From NCBI RefSeq assembly GCF_005863245.1, contig NZ_VBUT01000009.1, positions 62,001 to 126,000 of the forward strand: a stretch of DNA of 64,000 nt, in the 5' to 3' direction. Below the pieces are notes generated by a model that was given only the letters and a program-made list of their open reading frames with translations, was not told where the DNA came from and made no database searches. Of the stretch, positions 8,462-17,166 are shown piece by piece; the first letter of the stretch is position 1; every line of letters begins with the position of its first letter. Source of the DNA: Nocardia cyriacigeorgica (GTDB lineage Bacteria; Actinomycetota; Actinomycetes; Mycobacteriales; Mycobacteriaceae). Made by a program: the position numbers and the translations under genes.

Positions 8462-9328
8462 CTATTTGAGCAGGCGCGACATGCGCCGGTCGGCGAGAAT
8501 CTTGCCGCCGGTCTGGCAGGTGGGGCAGTACTGGAAGGACCGCTCGGCGAACGACACCTCGCGCACCGTGTCCCCGCAGACCGGACATGGCAGGCCGGTG
8601 CGGGCGTGTACCCGCATGCCCGAACGCTTTTCGCCCTTGAGCCTGGCCGCGTCCTGCCCCACGGAGCGTTGCACGGCATCCAGCAGAACCGTGCGCATGG
8701 CCTCGTACAGTTCCGACACCTTGTCCGGCGACAGTGATTTCGCGGTGGCGAACGGCGAAATGCGGGCGGTGTGCAGGATTTCGTCGGAGTAGGCATTGCC
8801 GATGCCGGCCAGCAGTGACTGTTCGACCAGTGCGGTCTTGATCCGTTGCGTGCTGTCGGCGAGGATCGCGGCGAACTGGTCTTCGGTGACCTCGAGCGCG
8901 TCGGGGCCGAGCCGGCTGATGCCCGGCACCTGGTGTGGATCCTCGACGACGTAGACCGCGAGCCGCTTCTTGGTGCCTGCCTCGGTGAGGTCGAAGGCGG
9001 GGGTCGCGCCCTCGGGGGTGAAGAAATGCACCCGCAGCGCCAGCGGACCCTTGCCCGGTTTGGGCGGGGTGGTGCTCGGATTGTCGGTCCAGCGCAGCCA
9101 TCCGCCGCGTGAGAGATGGGTGATCAGCCAGATGCCGCTGCACTCCAGGCCGAGGAATTTGCCCCACCGGCCCGCACCGGTGACGTCGCGGCCGGACAGT
9201 GCCGTCACCGGCGGATCGAAGGTCTTGACCGCGCTCAACGCCGCGACGTCCACGCGCCCGACCACCGCGCCGACCGCGTGTTCTCGCAGGAACTGCGCCA
9301 GCGCCTCCACTTCCGGTAGTTCGGGCAC
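8462..9328 (-). CDS. Fpg/Nei family DNA glycosylase
   Basis: This 288-residue bifunctional base-excision glycosylase/AP lyase starts at GTG 9328, which yields the N-terminus MPELPEVEAL with catalytic Pro2 and Glu3. A helix-two-turn-helix follows (LLAGIGNAYSDEILHTARISP). A C-terminal zinc finger has CPVCGD and YCPTCQTGG pairs. The conserved Lys of the beta-turn is probably in KTFDPPV. It removes oxidised bases such as 8-oxoguanine or formamidopyrimidines; Fpg versus Nei specificity is not decided by sequence, though the PELPEVE start favours Fpg. In M. tuberculosis a similar gene (Rv0944) lies in the same neighbourhood as pgi and uvrD1. It ends 4 bases from the convergent esterase gene. Confidence 0.92.
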   Translation of the reverse strand: MPELPEVEALAQFLREHAVGAVVGRVDVAALSAVKTFDPPVTALSGRDVTGAGRWGKFLGLECSGIWLITHLSRGGWLRWTDNPSTTPPKPGKGPLALRVHFFTPEGATPAFDLTEAGTKKRLAVYVVEDPHQVPGISRLGPDALEVTEDQFAAILADSTQRIKTALVEQSLLAGIGNAYSDEILHTARISPFATAKSLSPDKVSELYEAMRTVLLDAVQRSVGQDAARLKGEKRSGMRVHARTGLPCPVCGDTVREVSFAERSFQYCPTCQTGGKILADRRMSRLLK

Positions 9329-9633
9329 GCGTTTCAGATTACCTGCGGGCACCGACAGATCCGGGTGTCGAGGGGGCGGTTCGCCGGGGTCGAAGGTGCG
9401 AGCCGGTCCGGCACCGGGCGCGAATCGTGGCCGACTACGGCATGCATCCGGGGGTGTTCTCGCGCTGGATAACATGAACCGAGTTCCGCTTAGCTGGAGT
9501 TGGCGCGCAATGTGTGGGTCTGTGCCATTCGGCCTGATCGCGCGCATTGCCTGCTGAATTGGCTCCGATGAGGCGTCCTGGCCGAACAGTGGATAGTGGT
9601 CCGTCGGGTCTGCCGCGTGGCGGAGGCGGGCGG
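9329..9633. other. Intergenic gap
   Basis: About 305 bases separate the fpg start from the tetR stop. The gap presumably holds the fpg promoter. No gene, repeat or convincing hairpin was recognised. Confidence 0.4.
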
Positions 9634-10215
9634 CTAGCTACGGCGCAGGCCCGCGATGAGCAGCCCGACCAGCCTGCGTGCGTCATAGCGGGGGTTGCCG
9701 CCCGCGCCGATGCACAGGTTGCCCACGCCGCGCATCAGTTCGTAGGCCTCGATGTCGCGGGTGATCTCGCCGGCGTCGGCGGCGGCATCGAGTAGCTGCG
9801 CGCATACGGGAACGAGGCGGTCGAGGAAGTAGGCGTGCAGCGTCTCGAACGCGGCGTCGTCGGACTGGAGGGCCTCGGCCAGGCCGTGCTTGGTGACCAG
9901 GAAGTCCACGAACAGGTTGATCCACCGCGCCAACGCCGCGTGAGGTGAGGTGACGGCGGCCAGCAGGGCGGGGCCCGCCTCCGCGCAGGCCTCGACCTGA
10001 TGGCGGTAGACCGCGACGATCAGGTCGGCACGGGTGGGGAAGTGGCGGTAGATCGTGCCGACCCCTACGCCGGCCCTGGCGGCGATATCGCGCACGGGGA
10101 CGTCGACGCCGGAAGCGACGAAGGCCGCGGCGGCGGCGTCGAGCAGGGTCTGCTCGTTGCGCCGGGCATCTGCCCGCTTGCGCGGGGTCTGCGAATCGCT
10201 GGCGGTTTCGCGCAC
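9634..10215 (-). CDS. TetR-family repressor of the divergent aldo/keto reductase
   Basis: This 193-residue regulator starts at GTG 10215 (VRETASDSQTPRKRADARRN). The TetR HTH occupies about residues 22-65: LLDAAAAAFVASGVDVPVRD, IAARAGVGVGTIYRHFPTRADLI. The ligand-binding part includes FVDFLVTKHGLAEALQ and a C-terminal MRGVGNLCIGAGG block typical of the TetR C33-like group. Two matching palindromes lie in the intergenic region 35-76 bases upstream, so autoregulation and control of the reductase gene are likely. In-frame codons further upstream would start inside the operator region and were rejected. Confidence 0.9.
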   Translation of the reverse strand: MRETASDSQTPRKRADARRNEQTLLDAAAAAFVASGVDVPVRDIAARAGVGVGTIYRHFPTRADLIVAVYRHQVEACAEAGPALLAAVTSPHAALARWINLFVDFLVTKHGLAEALQSDDAAFETLHAYFLDRLVPVCAQLLDAAADAGEITRDIEAYELMRGVGNLCIGAGGNPRYDARRLVGLLIAGLRRS

Positions 10216-10249
10216 GCCGCCGCTCCCTTCGTCGGTTCCGGTTGGCAAC

Positions 10250-10291
10250 CGGAACGTTGTTCCGTATCGTTGATATCGGAACGTCGTTCCG
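10250..10291. promoter_or_regulatory. Twin TetR operator palindromes
   Basis: Two near-identical palindromes, CGGAACGTTGTTCCG at 10250-10264 and CGGAACGTCGTTCCG at 10277-10291, have centres 27 bases apart. Each arm is CGGAAC/GTTCCG. They lie between the divergent tetR and aldo/keto reductase genes and are the obvious binding sites for the encoded TetR protein. Confidence 0.8.
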
Positions 10292-10368
10292 CTTGTTCCA
10301 GGATGCCAGAGCGGGCGAGTCGACTCCACCCGCGCACCGGTTCACGGTGCAATTCGAGAGGAATACGC

Positions 10369-11388
10369 ATGCAGTACCGCAGCTTGGGCCGCACCGGCGT
10401 ACAGGTCAGCACGCTGGCGCTGGGCGCGATGAACTTCGGCAGTATCGGCCGCACGAGCCAGGACGAGGCCACCGCGATGGTCGATGCCGCACTCGACGCC
10501 GGAATCAATCTCATCGACACCGCGGACATGTACGGCCGCGGCGAATCGGAGGAAATGGTCGGCCGCGCCATCGCGGGCCGCCGCGACGACATCGTGCTGG
10601 CCACCAAGGCCGGAATGCCGATGGACGATGACCGCAACCATCGCGGCAGTTCCCGCCGATGGCTGGTCCAGGCGCTCGATGACAGCCTGCGCCGGCTGGG
10701 CGTCGACCACGTCGACCTCTATCAGGTCCACCGCTGGGACCCGAGCGCCAGCGACGAGGAAACCCTCTCGGCACTGACCGATCTCCAGCGCGCCGGGAAG
10801 ATCCGCTACTTCGGTTCCTCGACGTTCCCCGCCTACCGCATCGTCGAGGGGCAGTGGGCGGCCCGCGAGCACCGGCTGGGCCGCTACGTCACCGAACAGC
10901 CTGCCTATTCGATCCTGCAACGCGGCGCCGAGGCCCACGTCCTGCCGGTGACCGAACAGTACGGGCTCGGGGTGCTGGTATGGAGCCCGCTGGCCTCGGG
11001 GTGGCTGTCGGGTGCGATCCGCGCGGGACGCGAGATCACCACCAGTCGTTCGACGTTCATGCCGGACCGTTACGACCTCGCCGTCCCCGCCAACAAGGCC
11101 AAGATGGACGCAGTCGAACAACTGGCCGCTCTCTCCGAGGAGTCCGGCCTGACCATGATCCAGCTGGCGCTCGGCTTCGTCACCGCGCACCCTGCGGTGA
11201 CCACGGCCTTGATCGGCCCGCGCACCATGGACCACCTGCGCTCCCAGCTCGCCGCCGCCGACACGGCGCTCACCGCCGATGTGCTCGACGCCATCGATGC
11301 GATCGTCGCACCGGGCGTCGACCTGGCCCCGCACGAAAAACACGACGCCACGCCCGCCCTGCTCGATCCGGGGTTGCGGCGCCGCTGA
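10369..11388 (+). CDS. Aldo/keto reductase
   Basis: This 339-residue NADPH-dependent oxidoreductase has the TIM-barrel AKR pattern. It begins MQYRSLGRTGVQVSTLALGAMN, with catalytic Asp and Tyr in NLIDTADMYGRGESEEMVGRA, the Lys in LATKAGMPM and His in YQVHRWDP. The NADPH site is near ALGFVTAHPAVTTALIGPRT. It resembles the YajO/AKR11-12-like subgroup that reduces small aldehydes and ketones; the true substrate is unknown. A purine-rich GAGAGGA lies 8 bases before ATG 10369. It is divergent from the TetR gene with shared palindromes, which suggests induction by an electrophile or a small ligand. Confidence 0.92.
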   Translation: MQYRSLGRTGVQVSTLALGAMNFGSIGRTSQDEATAMVDAALDAGINLIDTADMYGRGESEEMVGRAIAGRRDDIVLATKAGMPMDDDRNHRGSSRRWLVQALDDSLRRLGVDHVDLYQVHRWDPSASDEETLSALTDLQRAGKIRYFGSSTFPAYRIVEGQWAAREHRLGRYVTEQPAYSILQRGAEAHVLPVTEQYGLGVLVWSPLASGWLSGAIRAGREITTSRSTFMPDRYDLAVPANKAKMDAVEQLAALSEESGLTMIQLALGFVTAHPAVTTALIGPRTMDHLRSQLAAADTALTADVLDAIDAIVAPGVDLAPHEKHDATPALLDPGLRRR

Positions 11389-11592
11389 TCGAGTCGGCGT
11401 GGTGCCCCCGGCAAGAGGCGACGGCATGTTGCCGGCCGGCTCGATGCCGGGCTGCGACGTGGCCGAGCGCGGGTCGATGGCGCGGGGTCCAGCCCGTCGG
11501 GTCGCGGGATGTTGTAGCCGACACGCATCCGAGCGGGCGCGGTCCATCTGGCAAGTGCGGCGGCTCGGGACGAGCACGGCGCTGGGAGGCGC

Positions 11593-12972
11593 TCATGTGC
11601 CGGCACGGGCGAGGCATTCGGCAGCGATCGGGACCGCGGTGGCGAGTCCGTCGTTCGACAGCGCCGAATAGCCCAGGGCCACACCGAAGGTGCGCGCCTG
11701 GCCGACGTGGTGGCGGGCGAGCGCGTCGAGGGCGACCCCACGGCGGGCGGCTTCGGCGACGGCGCGTTGCTCGGCTTCAGCGCTGGGCAGCGGGATCACC
11801 AGGTGCGAGCCCGCATCGTCGCCGCGAACGGTCAGCCCGCGACGGGCGAGTTCGGCGACGACGAACGCCCGCCGCGGCGGCATCACACGGCGGAGCCTGC
11901 GCAGATGCCGGGCGAGGTCGCCGTGTGCGGCGAGTTCGGCCAGGACCAGCTGGCCGGCCGGGCTCGGTGTGCTGCCGATCTGTTCGCGGTAGGTGAGCAC
12001 GGCGTCGGCGATCTCGGGTGCGGCGACCAGCCAGCCGGCGCCGAGGGTGGGGGACAGGATCTTGCTGGTCGTGCCGAGATGGATGACCACGTCGGGTGCC
12101 ATCGCTGCCAGCAAAGGCAACGGGGCTGTGTCGTAACGCAATTCGCCGTCGTAATCGTCTTCGATGAGCAGGACGTCGTTGGCGCGGGCGTAATCGACCA
12201 GCTGTACCCGGCGGCGCGCCGTCATCCGCCCGCCGAGTGGGAACTGATGTGCCGGAGTGCAATACACGGCCTTGACGCCAGGTGGTAGCTCCTCGACCCG
12301 CAGGCCCTCGCCGTCCACCGGCACCGGCAGTACCTGGACGCCCGCCGCCCGAAACGCTCCGACGGCACGCTGATACCCCGGATCTTCCATGGCGACGCTG
12401 TCGCCCGGGCGCAAGACGGCACAAGCGATCTCGTTCACCGCCGCACTCGCCCCCGCGGTCGCGAGGATCGCGGTCGGGCCGGCGGCGCTCAACCCGCGAT
12501 GACGCAGCAGATGATCGGTGATCGCCGTGAGATACCGCGGCTCGCCCGCGCGTTCCTTGCGGATCACCGGTTCATGGTCTGCGGCCGCACGCCAGGCCCG
12601 GCGCCATGCGGCGCGGCCGATCGCGGTGACGCACGGCGCGCCCGGGCGCAGATCGAGGAGTGCGGAGGTATCGGTGGGCGCGGCGAGCCCGGCGGTGTCG
12701 TGTCGTGCGGGTGCCGGCGCGGCGGTGAGGTAGGTGCCCGATCCGCGTCGGCCGGTGAGCCAGCCTTCGGCATGCAGCTGGTCGTAGGCGGCGGCGACCA
12801 CGGTCCGGCTGACGGCGAGCTGAGCGGCCAGCGACCGCGAGGACGGCAGCCGGTCACCGCCGCGCAAGACCCCGGAGGTCGCCGCCCGCCGCAGCCCGTC
12901 GGCCAGCTGCACCGATAGCGGCGCGGCGCCGCTGCGATCGAGGTCGAGCAGCTCGGCGATCGGCTCGGTCAC
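11593..12972 (-). CDS. MocR/PdxR-type regulator (GntR HTH fused to aminotransferase fold)
   Basis: This 459-residue protein has an N-terminal winged helix at about 14-85 (LSVQLADGLRRAATSGVLRG, then LPSSRSLAAQLAVSRTVVAAAYDQL). It is followed by a fold-type I aminotransferase domain binding PLP. The lysine is expected in LGTTSKILSPTLGAGWL, and an aspartate lies in LLIEDDYDGELRYD. Such proteins sense PLP or amino-acid-derived ligands and usually control the gene beside them. Here the divergent neighbour is a pyridoxamine-phosphate-oxidase-fold protein, a common pairing. The 73-bp gap contains a GGTATACC palindrome at 13037-13044 and a related GGCTATACC at 13007-13015. Confidence 0.9.
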   Translation of the reverse strand: MTEPIAELLDLDRSGAAPLSVQLADGLRRAATSGVLRGGDRLPSSRSLAAQLAVSRTVVAAAYDQLHAEGWLTGRRGSGTYLTAAPAPARHDTAGLAAPTDTSALLDLRPGAPCVTAIGRAAWRRAWRAAADHEPVIRKERAGEPRYLTAITDHLLRHRGLSAAGPTAILATAGASAAVNEIACAVLRPGDSVAMEDPGYQRAVGAFRAAGVQVLPVPVDGEGLRVEELPPGVKAVYCTPAHQFPLGGRMTARRRVQLVDYARANDVLLIEDDYDGELRYDTAPLPLLAAMAPDVVIHLGTTSKILSPTLGAGWLVAAPEIADAVLTYREQIGSTPSPAGQLVLAELAAHGDLARHLRRLRRVMPPRRAFVVAELARRGLTVRGDDAGSHLVIPLPSAEAEQRAVAEAARRGVALDALARHHVGQARTFGVALGYSALSNDGLATAVPIAAECLARAGT

Positions 12973-13045
12973 GGCGCAATTGGCCTTTCAAAGTTGTCCA
13001 GAATTGGCTATACCAGGATGCCACTATCGACGGCACGGTATACCC

Positions 13046-13729
13046 ATGACCGAACACGCACTACTCCGGCCACCCCTGTCGCCGACCCCGCGCAGCACGC
13101 CCACCCGGCTGAAGGATCGCGCCCGCAAGGACCGCGCCGAGCTGGATGCCGTGCTCGACGCGGGCCTCATCTGCCACCTCGGCGTGCTTCTCGGCGGCAC
13201 TCCCGTCGTGCTGCCCACCGCTTACGGCCGCGATGGAAACCTGCTCTACCTGCACGGATCTACCGGTGCGGGCAACTTGCGGGCCGCGCTGGAACACGAC
13301 GTCTCGGTGGCCGTCACCTTGGTGGACGGTGTCGTATACGCCCGCTCGGCGATGCATTTCTCGATGAACTACCGGTCGGCCGTAGTGCTCGGCCGAGCCG
13401 TCGAGGTCACCGACCCGCAGCAGCGGTTGCACGGCTTGCGCGTGATCGTCGACCATGCGGCGCCGGGTTCCTGGGAGCGCGTGCGGAGGCCGAACAAGAA
13501 GGAGCTCGCCGCGACCGCCGTGCTCGCACTCGAACTCACCGAGGCGTCGGTGAAAACGCGGGCGGGAGGACCGAACGACGACGCGGACGATATCGCCGCC
13601 GGCGGTGTGTGGGCGGGCGTGCTGCCGACCCGTCAGGTGTGGGGCTCGCCGGTGTCCGCGCCCGACCTCGATCCCGGTGTCTCGGTGCCGTCCTCGGTAT
13701 CCCAGCGCACCGCCCGCCAATCCGGCTGA
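13046..13729 (+). CDS. Pyridoxamine 5'-phosphate oxidase-fold (NimA-like) flavoprotein
   Basis: This 227-residue protein begins MTEHALLRPPLSPTPRSTPT. The split-barrel flavin-binding core is visible in LDAGLICHLGVLLGGTPVVLPTAY, LYLHGSTGAGNLRAALEHDV, and VTLVDGVVYARSAMHFSMNYRSAV. Such PPOX/NimA-like proteins bind FMN or related cofactors and reduce small molecules; the activity here is unknown. It sits opposite a MocR regulator, which probably controls it. The C-terminal 30 residues overlap a small antisense frame at 13633-13836. ATG 13046 is used because it gives the usual start. Confidence 0.88.
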   Translation: MTEHALLRPPLSPTPRSTPTRLKDRARKDRAELDAVLDAGLICHLGVLLGGTPVVLPTAYGRDGNLLYLHGSTGAGNLRAALEHDVSVAVTLVDGVVYARSAMHFSMNYRSAVVLGRAVEVTDPQQRLHGLRVIVDHAAPGSWERVRRPNKKELAATAVLALELTEASVKTRAGGPNDDADDIAAGGVWAGVLPTRQVWGSPVSAPDLDPGVSVPSSVSQRTARQSG

Positions 13730-13836
13730 GCGAAGCCGAGTCCGGCCAAGGCGGCGCTGACTTCTTCCGGTGCGGCGGGCGCGACACCGTGCGCGCTCAC
13801 CGCCGCGATCTGTTCGTACTCGGCGGAATCGGTCAT
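13633..13836 (-). CDS. Possible small protein overlapping the 3' end of the PPOX gene
   Basis: This 67-residue frame starts MTDSAEYEQIAAVSAHGVAP and includes EEVSAALAGLGFAQPDWRAV. Its first half reads like a real actinobacterial protein (acidic N-terminus, amphipathic helix), lies outside other genes and follows the K+ channel gene by 9 bases in the same direction. The last 32 codons overlap the 3' end of the opposite-strand PPOX gene. No family was recognised. Confidence 0.4.
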   Translation of the reverse strand: MTDSAEYEQIAAVSAHGVAPAAPEEVSAALAGLGFAQPDWRAVRWDTEDGTETPGSRSGADTGEPHT

Positions 13837-13845
13837 GGCACCAGG

Positions 13846-14391
13846 TTAATTCGCGTCTCCGCCCGACGCCTGCCGTGCCTCCAGCCGGCGAGTGATGCTT
13901 GTGGTCAGCACCGCCACCACGGTGCCGATGACGACCAGGTCGAACAGCATCTGCACGGTGCTCGCGGCGCGGGCGATCTGGCCGACGGCATGGATGTCTC
14001 CGTAGCCGACGGTGGCCAGGGTCGACACCGTGTAGTACAGCGCGTCGGTACGGGTGTCGAGGCCCTCGAACTGGCCCGGATTGCGTTGTTCGAGCACGTA
14101 GTAGAAGAGCGCGAAGAACATCACGACCACCGACACCAGCAGCAGCAGGCCGTCGATGCGCCGAGTGGTGTCGTGCATGGCGGCGATGTATTGCGAGATG
14201 CGCCGGTATCCGAGCCAGCACAATCCGATGACGCCAGCGCCGAAGGCGAGCAGGGTGAGGACCCGGCCGGGCCAATCGTCGGCGAAGTCGTAGCCGACGG
14301 GAACGAAGTAGAACAGCAGCAGCGCGCACACGACCGTGGCGATATTGCGTAAGGCGTGTGCTCGCTTGGAGGGCCGTGCGGTCGCCGTCAT
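13846..14391 (-). CDS. Two-TM potassium channel family protein
   Basis: This 181-residue membrane protein has hydrophobic helices at about 17-34, 43-61 and 81-100, a pore helix and K+ selectivity filter TVGYGD at 127-132, and a last helix at about 143-164. It ends in a short basic tail, with no RCK or nucleotide-binding domain. It belongs to the Ion_trans_2 group of small K+ channels. A helix pair before the pore module makes it a 4-TM protein rather than the minimal KcsA form. ATG 14391 (MTATARPSKRAHALRN) gives a basic N-terminus; a start 48 bases upstream is also open but adds a His/Arg-rich stretch. Confidence 0.88.
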   Translation of the reverse strand: MTATARPSKRAHALRNIATVVCALLLFYFVPVGYDFADDWPGRVLTLLAFGAGVIGLCWLGYRRISQYIAAMHDTTRRIDGLLLLVSVVVMFFALFYYVLEQRNPGQFEGLDTRTDALYYTVSTLATVGYGDIHAVGQIARAASTVQMLFDLVVIGTVVAVLTTSITRRLEARQASGGDAN

Positions 14392-14531
14392 CGGTCCATG
14401 ATCGGCCGAGTGGGTGCGCCGGGTGGTGATACACGCCAAGCGTTGGCGAATTGCGACCGGTTGCGCGGGCCGTCGTCACTGCTGTAGTCGGGATGCTGAT
14501 CGTCCGGGAGGCGCGTCCGTGGCGCTGCCAC

Positions 14532-15203
14532 TCAATAGATGAAGTAGTGCGAGTCGCGTTCGTGCAGCACAAGATCGGCGCGGTGGGCGGTGCTCTCCAC
14601 CAGGTCGGCGTTGGTCATGTCGCTGTTGTGCACTTTGGCCCGCGCGGCGGACTCATCGCGTCCGCCGCGCAGGTGACGGTGCAGCAGCCGTTCGACGCGG
14701 GTCCGCCGGTCGGCGGTCAGATACCAGCATTCGTCCAGCCGGGGGCGCACCTTCGACCATGGGCCGTCGTCCAGCAGCAGGTAGTTGCCTTCGGTGATGA
14801 TGATTCGCTGACCGGTGACGATGATGCCGCCGGGGGTGGGTTCGTCGGTGGTGCGGTCGAAGGTCGGCCATGGCACCGGCTCGCCGATCGGGGTGTGCCG
14901 CAATCGGTTCAGGCCGTCGACGAATCCGGTGACGTCGAAGGTGTCGGGTTCGCCCTTGCCCGCCAGTCGCCCGAGGGCGCGCAGGTGCGCATTGGGCAGG
15001 TGGTAGCCGTCCATCGGCGCGAGCTCGGCGACGTTCGACCCGGCCGCGGCGTCGACGGCTGTGCGCAACGCCGCCGCCAGCGTCGACTTACCGGCGCCGG
15101 GCGGGCCCGCGATGCCGAGCAGGTAGCGGTCCGCGCAGTCTCCGGCCCGGTCCAGCACCCGCTCGGCCAGCGCGTCGACCGTTGTCTCGAGCTCCTCCGT
15201 CAC
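14532..15203 (-). CDS. Nucleoside/nucleotide kinase family P-loop protein (PanK/uridine-kinase-like)
   Basis: This 223-residue kinase has Walker A GIAGPPGAGKSTLAAAL near residue 30, an MDGYHLPNAHL block resembling the substrate loop of uridine kinase and pantothenate kinase, ITEGNYLLLDDGPW as Walker B region, and the arginine-rich lid RRTRVERLLHRHL. Proteins of this group phosphorylate sugars or nucleosides (a fructose-kinase-like FrcK is one example); the substrate is not assignable here. GTG 15203 (VTEELETTVDALAERV) was preferred to an ATG at 15281 because the extra residues are Pro/Arg-rich and look noncoding. Confidence 0.82.
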   Translation of the reverse strand: MTEELETTVDALAERVLDRAGDCADRYLLGIAGPPGAGKSTLAAALRTAVDAAAGSNVAELAPMDGYHLPNAHLRALGRLAGKGEPDTFDVTGFVDGLNRLRHTPIGEPVPWPTFDRTTDEPTPGGIIVTGQRIIITEGNYLLLDDGPWSKVRPRLDECWYLTADRRTRVERLLHRHLRGGRDESAARAKVHNSDMTNADLVESTAHRADLVLHERDSHYFIY

Positions 15204-15308
15204 CGCGGTGACAGTACTCGCGCGGTCGGGCGCGGCCGGGGTCCGCGGCGGCGGAGTCGGCCGTCGCGCACCGAGGCCCAAGCGCGACTGCCCCGGCCCA
15301 GACCGGAT

Positions 15309-15522
15309 TCAAGCGTCGAGGGTCAGATCGTTGACACCGAGCAGCTCGCCGGTGCGCCGCTGCCTGATCCACAGGGTGTAGCGCTCGACACCCCAGGCGA
15401 TCGGAGCCTGTCGTGGGCAAGGTCGAGGTACTCGGCGCGACCTCCTCCGCGACCGGCTCGGCCCCGAACGAAAGGGCCCGCTGCGGACGAAACCGAGCCC
15501 CGCACTCCGCGCGATCGAACAC
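15309..15522 (-). pseudogene. Possible decayed gene with two frameshifts
   Basis: Three successive reverse-strand frames each give protein-like sequence for part of this stretch. VFDRAECGARFRPQRALSFG begins at 15522. A shifted frame gives AEYLDLAHDR. A third frame gives AWGVERYTLWIRQRRTGELL and ends LGVNDLTLDA at a stop at 15309. Joined, they would make a protein of about 70 residues of unknown family. It could also be chance. Confidence 0.3.
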
Positions 15523-15543
15523 CGCGACGAGCAGGAGGTGGTG

Positions 15544-17166
15544 TCAGGCGACGAACGCTCGCTCGATGATGGCGGCGGTGTCGACGCCGGTGGGCAGGGT
15601 GCCGAATGCGATGCCCCAGTCGTCGCCGAGCCGGGTGGCGCAGAAGGCGTCGGCGACGGCGGAGTGGCCGTGCCGCACCAGTTGCGCTCCCTGGAGGACC
15701 AGCGCCATCAGCTCGACGACGCGGCGGGCGCGGTATTCGATATCGCTGAGGTCGGACAGTTCCTTGCCGACGCGGTCGATGGCGTCGTCCAGGCGCGGGT
15801 TCTCTCCACGGGCCAAATTCACCTCGTTGAAGTAGGCCTCGACCGTTTCCGGCTGGCGACCCATCGCGCGCAGGGCATCGAGCGCGGCGACATTGCCCGA
15901 ACCTTCCCAGATCGACATCAGCGGCGCCTCCCGGTACAGCCGCGGCATCCCGGACTCCTCGGCATAACCGTTGCCGCCGAAGCATTCCAGCGCTTCCGCG
16001 GCATGCGAGGGTGCGCGCTTGCACACCCAGTACTTGGTGACGGCCAGCGCGATCCGTCGCAGCGCGGCTTCGGCCGGATCGCTGCTCGCACGGTCGGTGG
16101 CGCCCGCCAGACGCATCATGACGGTGGTGGCCGCATCGGATTCGATCACCAGATCGGCCAGCACGTTCGCCATCGCGGGCTGATCGATGAGCTTGGCGCC
16201 GAACGCTTCCCGATGGCGCGCGTGATGGACGGCGAAGACCGCGCCGACGCGCATCCCGGTGGCCGAACCGATCACGCAGTCGAGCCTGGTCATGTTCACC
16301 ATCTCGATGATGGTCTTGACGCCCGCGCCCTCCGGGCCGACCAGCCAGCCGGTGGCGTTCTCGTATTCGATTTCGGAGGAGGCGTTGGACTTGTTGCCCA
16401 GCTTGTCCTTGAGCCGCTGGATGCGGATCGGATTGCGGGTGCCGTCGGGCAGCACTCGCGGCAGCAGGAAACACGAGAGTCCGCCGGGCGCCTGCGCCAG
16501 GGTGAGGAACATGTCCGACATCGGTGCGGAGGTGAACCACTTGTGCCCGACGATGCGGTAGGAGCCGTCCGGCTGCGGGGTGGCGGTGGTGGTGTTCGCG
16601 CGGACGTCGGAGCCGCCCTGCTTCTCCGTCATCGACATGCCCGCGATGAGACCGGCCTTGGTGGACGGCTCCCGTAGCCCGAAATCGTAAGTGCGCGAAC
16701 CCAATAGCGGTTCGTATTTCGCGGAGAGCTCTGGGTTGTTGCGCAGCGCCGGGACGACGGCGTACGTCATCGAGATCGGGCACATGTGGCCCGCCTCGGC
16801 CGAGCCCCAGGTGTAGAACTTCGCCGCGCGCGCGGTGTGTGCGCCGGGACGTTCGTCGAGCCACGGCGCGCCGTGCAGGCCGTGCGAGACCGCGACGTTC
16901 ATCAGCTCGTGCCAGTACGGATGGAACTCGACCTCGTCGATGCGGTGGCCGTAACGGTCGTGGGTGTGCAGCACCGGCGGGTTCTCATTGGCCAGGCGGC
17001 CCCACTCCTGGGCGCGCGCTCCACCGGCCAGCGCACCCAGCTCACGCACTTCGGCCTCGGCCCAGCCCGCGCCCTCCCGGTGCAGGCCTTCGATCAGCGC
17101 CGGATTGCGGGAGAAGTCGAACGGGACGATCGGCGGGACCTGGTTGAAGACTTCATGCGTCTGCAT
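15544..17166 (-). CDS. AidB-type acyl-CoA dehydrogenase
   Basis: This 540-residue flavoprotein of the acyl-CoA dehydrogenase superfamily most resembles E. coli AidB (about 541 residues). Evidence includes the N-terminal FNQVPPIVPFDFSRNP, the RYGHRIDEVEFHPYWH block, GMSMTEKQGGSDVRANTT, a YRIVGHKWFTSAPMSD flavin region, and the C-terminal IWEGSGNVAALDALRAM. AidB binds FAD and DNA and is tied to the alkylation response; others in this group are true dehydrogenases, so the role here is open. Its ATG overlaps the TetR gene stop by 14 bases, making a regulator-enzyme operon. Confidence 0.92.
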   Translation of the reverse strand: MQTHEVFNQVPPIVPFDFSRNPALIEGLHREGAGWAEAEVRELGALAGGARAQEWGRLANENPPVLHTHDRYGHRIDEVEFHPYWHELMNVAVSHGLHGAPWLDERPGAHTARAAKFYTWGSAEAGHMCPISMTYAVVPALRNNPELSAKYEPLLGSRTYDFGLREPSTKAGLIAGMSMTEKQGGSDVRANTTTATPQPDGSYRIVGHKWFTSAPMSDMFLTLAQAPGGLSCFLLPRVLPDGTRNPIRIQRLKDKLGNKSNASSEIEYENATGWLVGPEGAGVKTIIEMVNMTRLDCVIGSATGMRVGAVFAVHHARHREAFGAKLIDQPAMANVLADLVIESDAATTVMMRLAGATDRASSDPAEAALRRIALAVTKYWVCKRAPSHAAEALECFGGNGYAEESGMPRLYREAPLMSIWEGSGNVAALDALRAMGRQPETVEAYFNEVNLARGENPRLDDAIDRVGKELSDLSDIEYRARRVVELMALVLQGAQLVRHGHSAVADAFCATRLGDDWGIAFGTLPTGVDTAAIIERAFVA

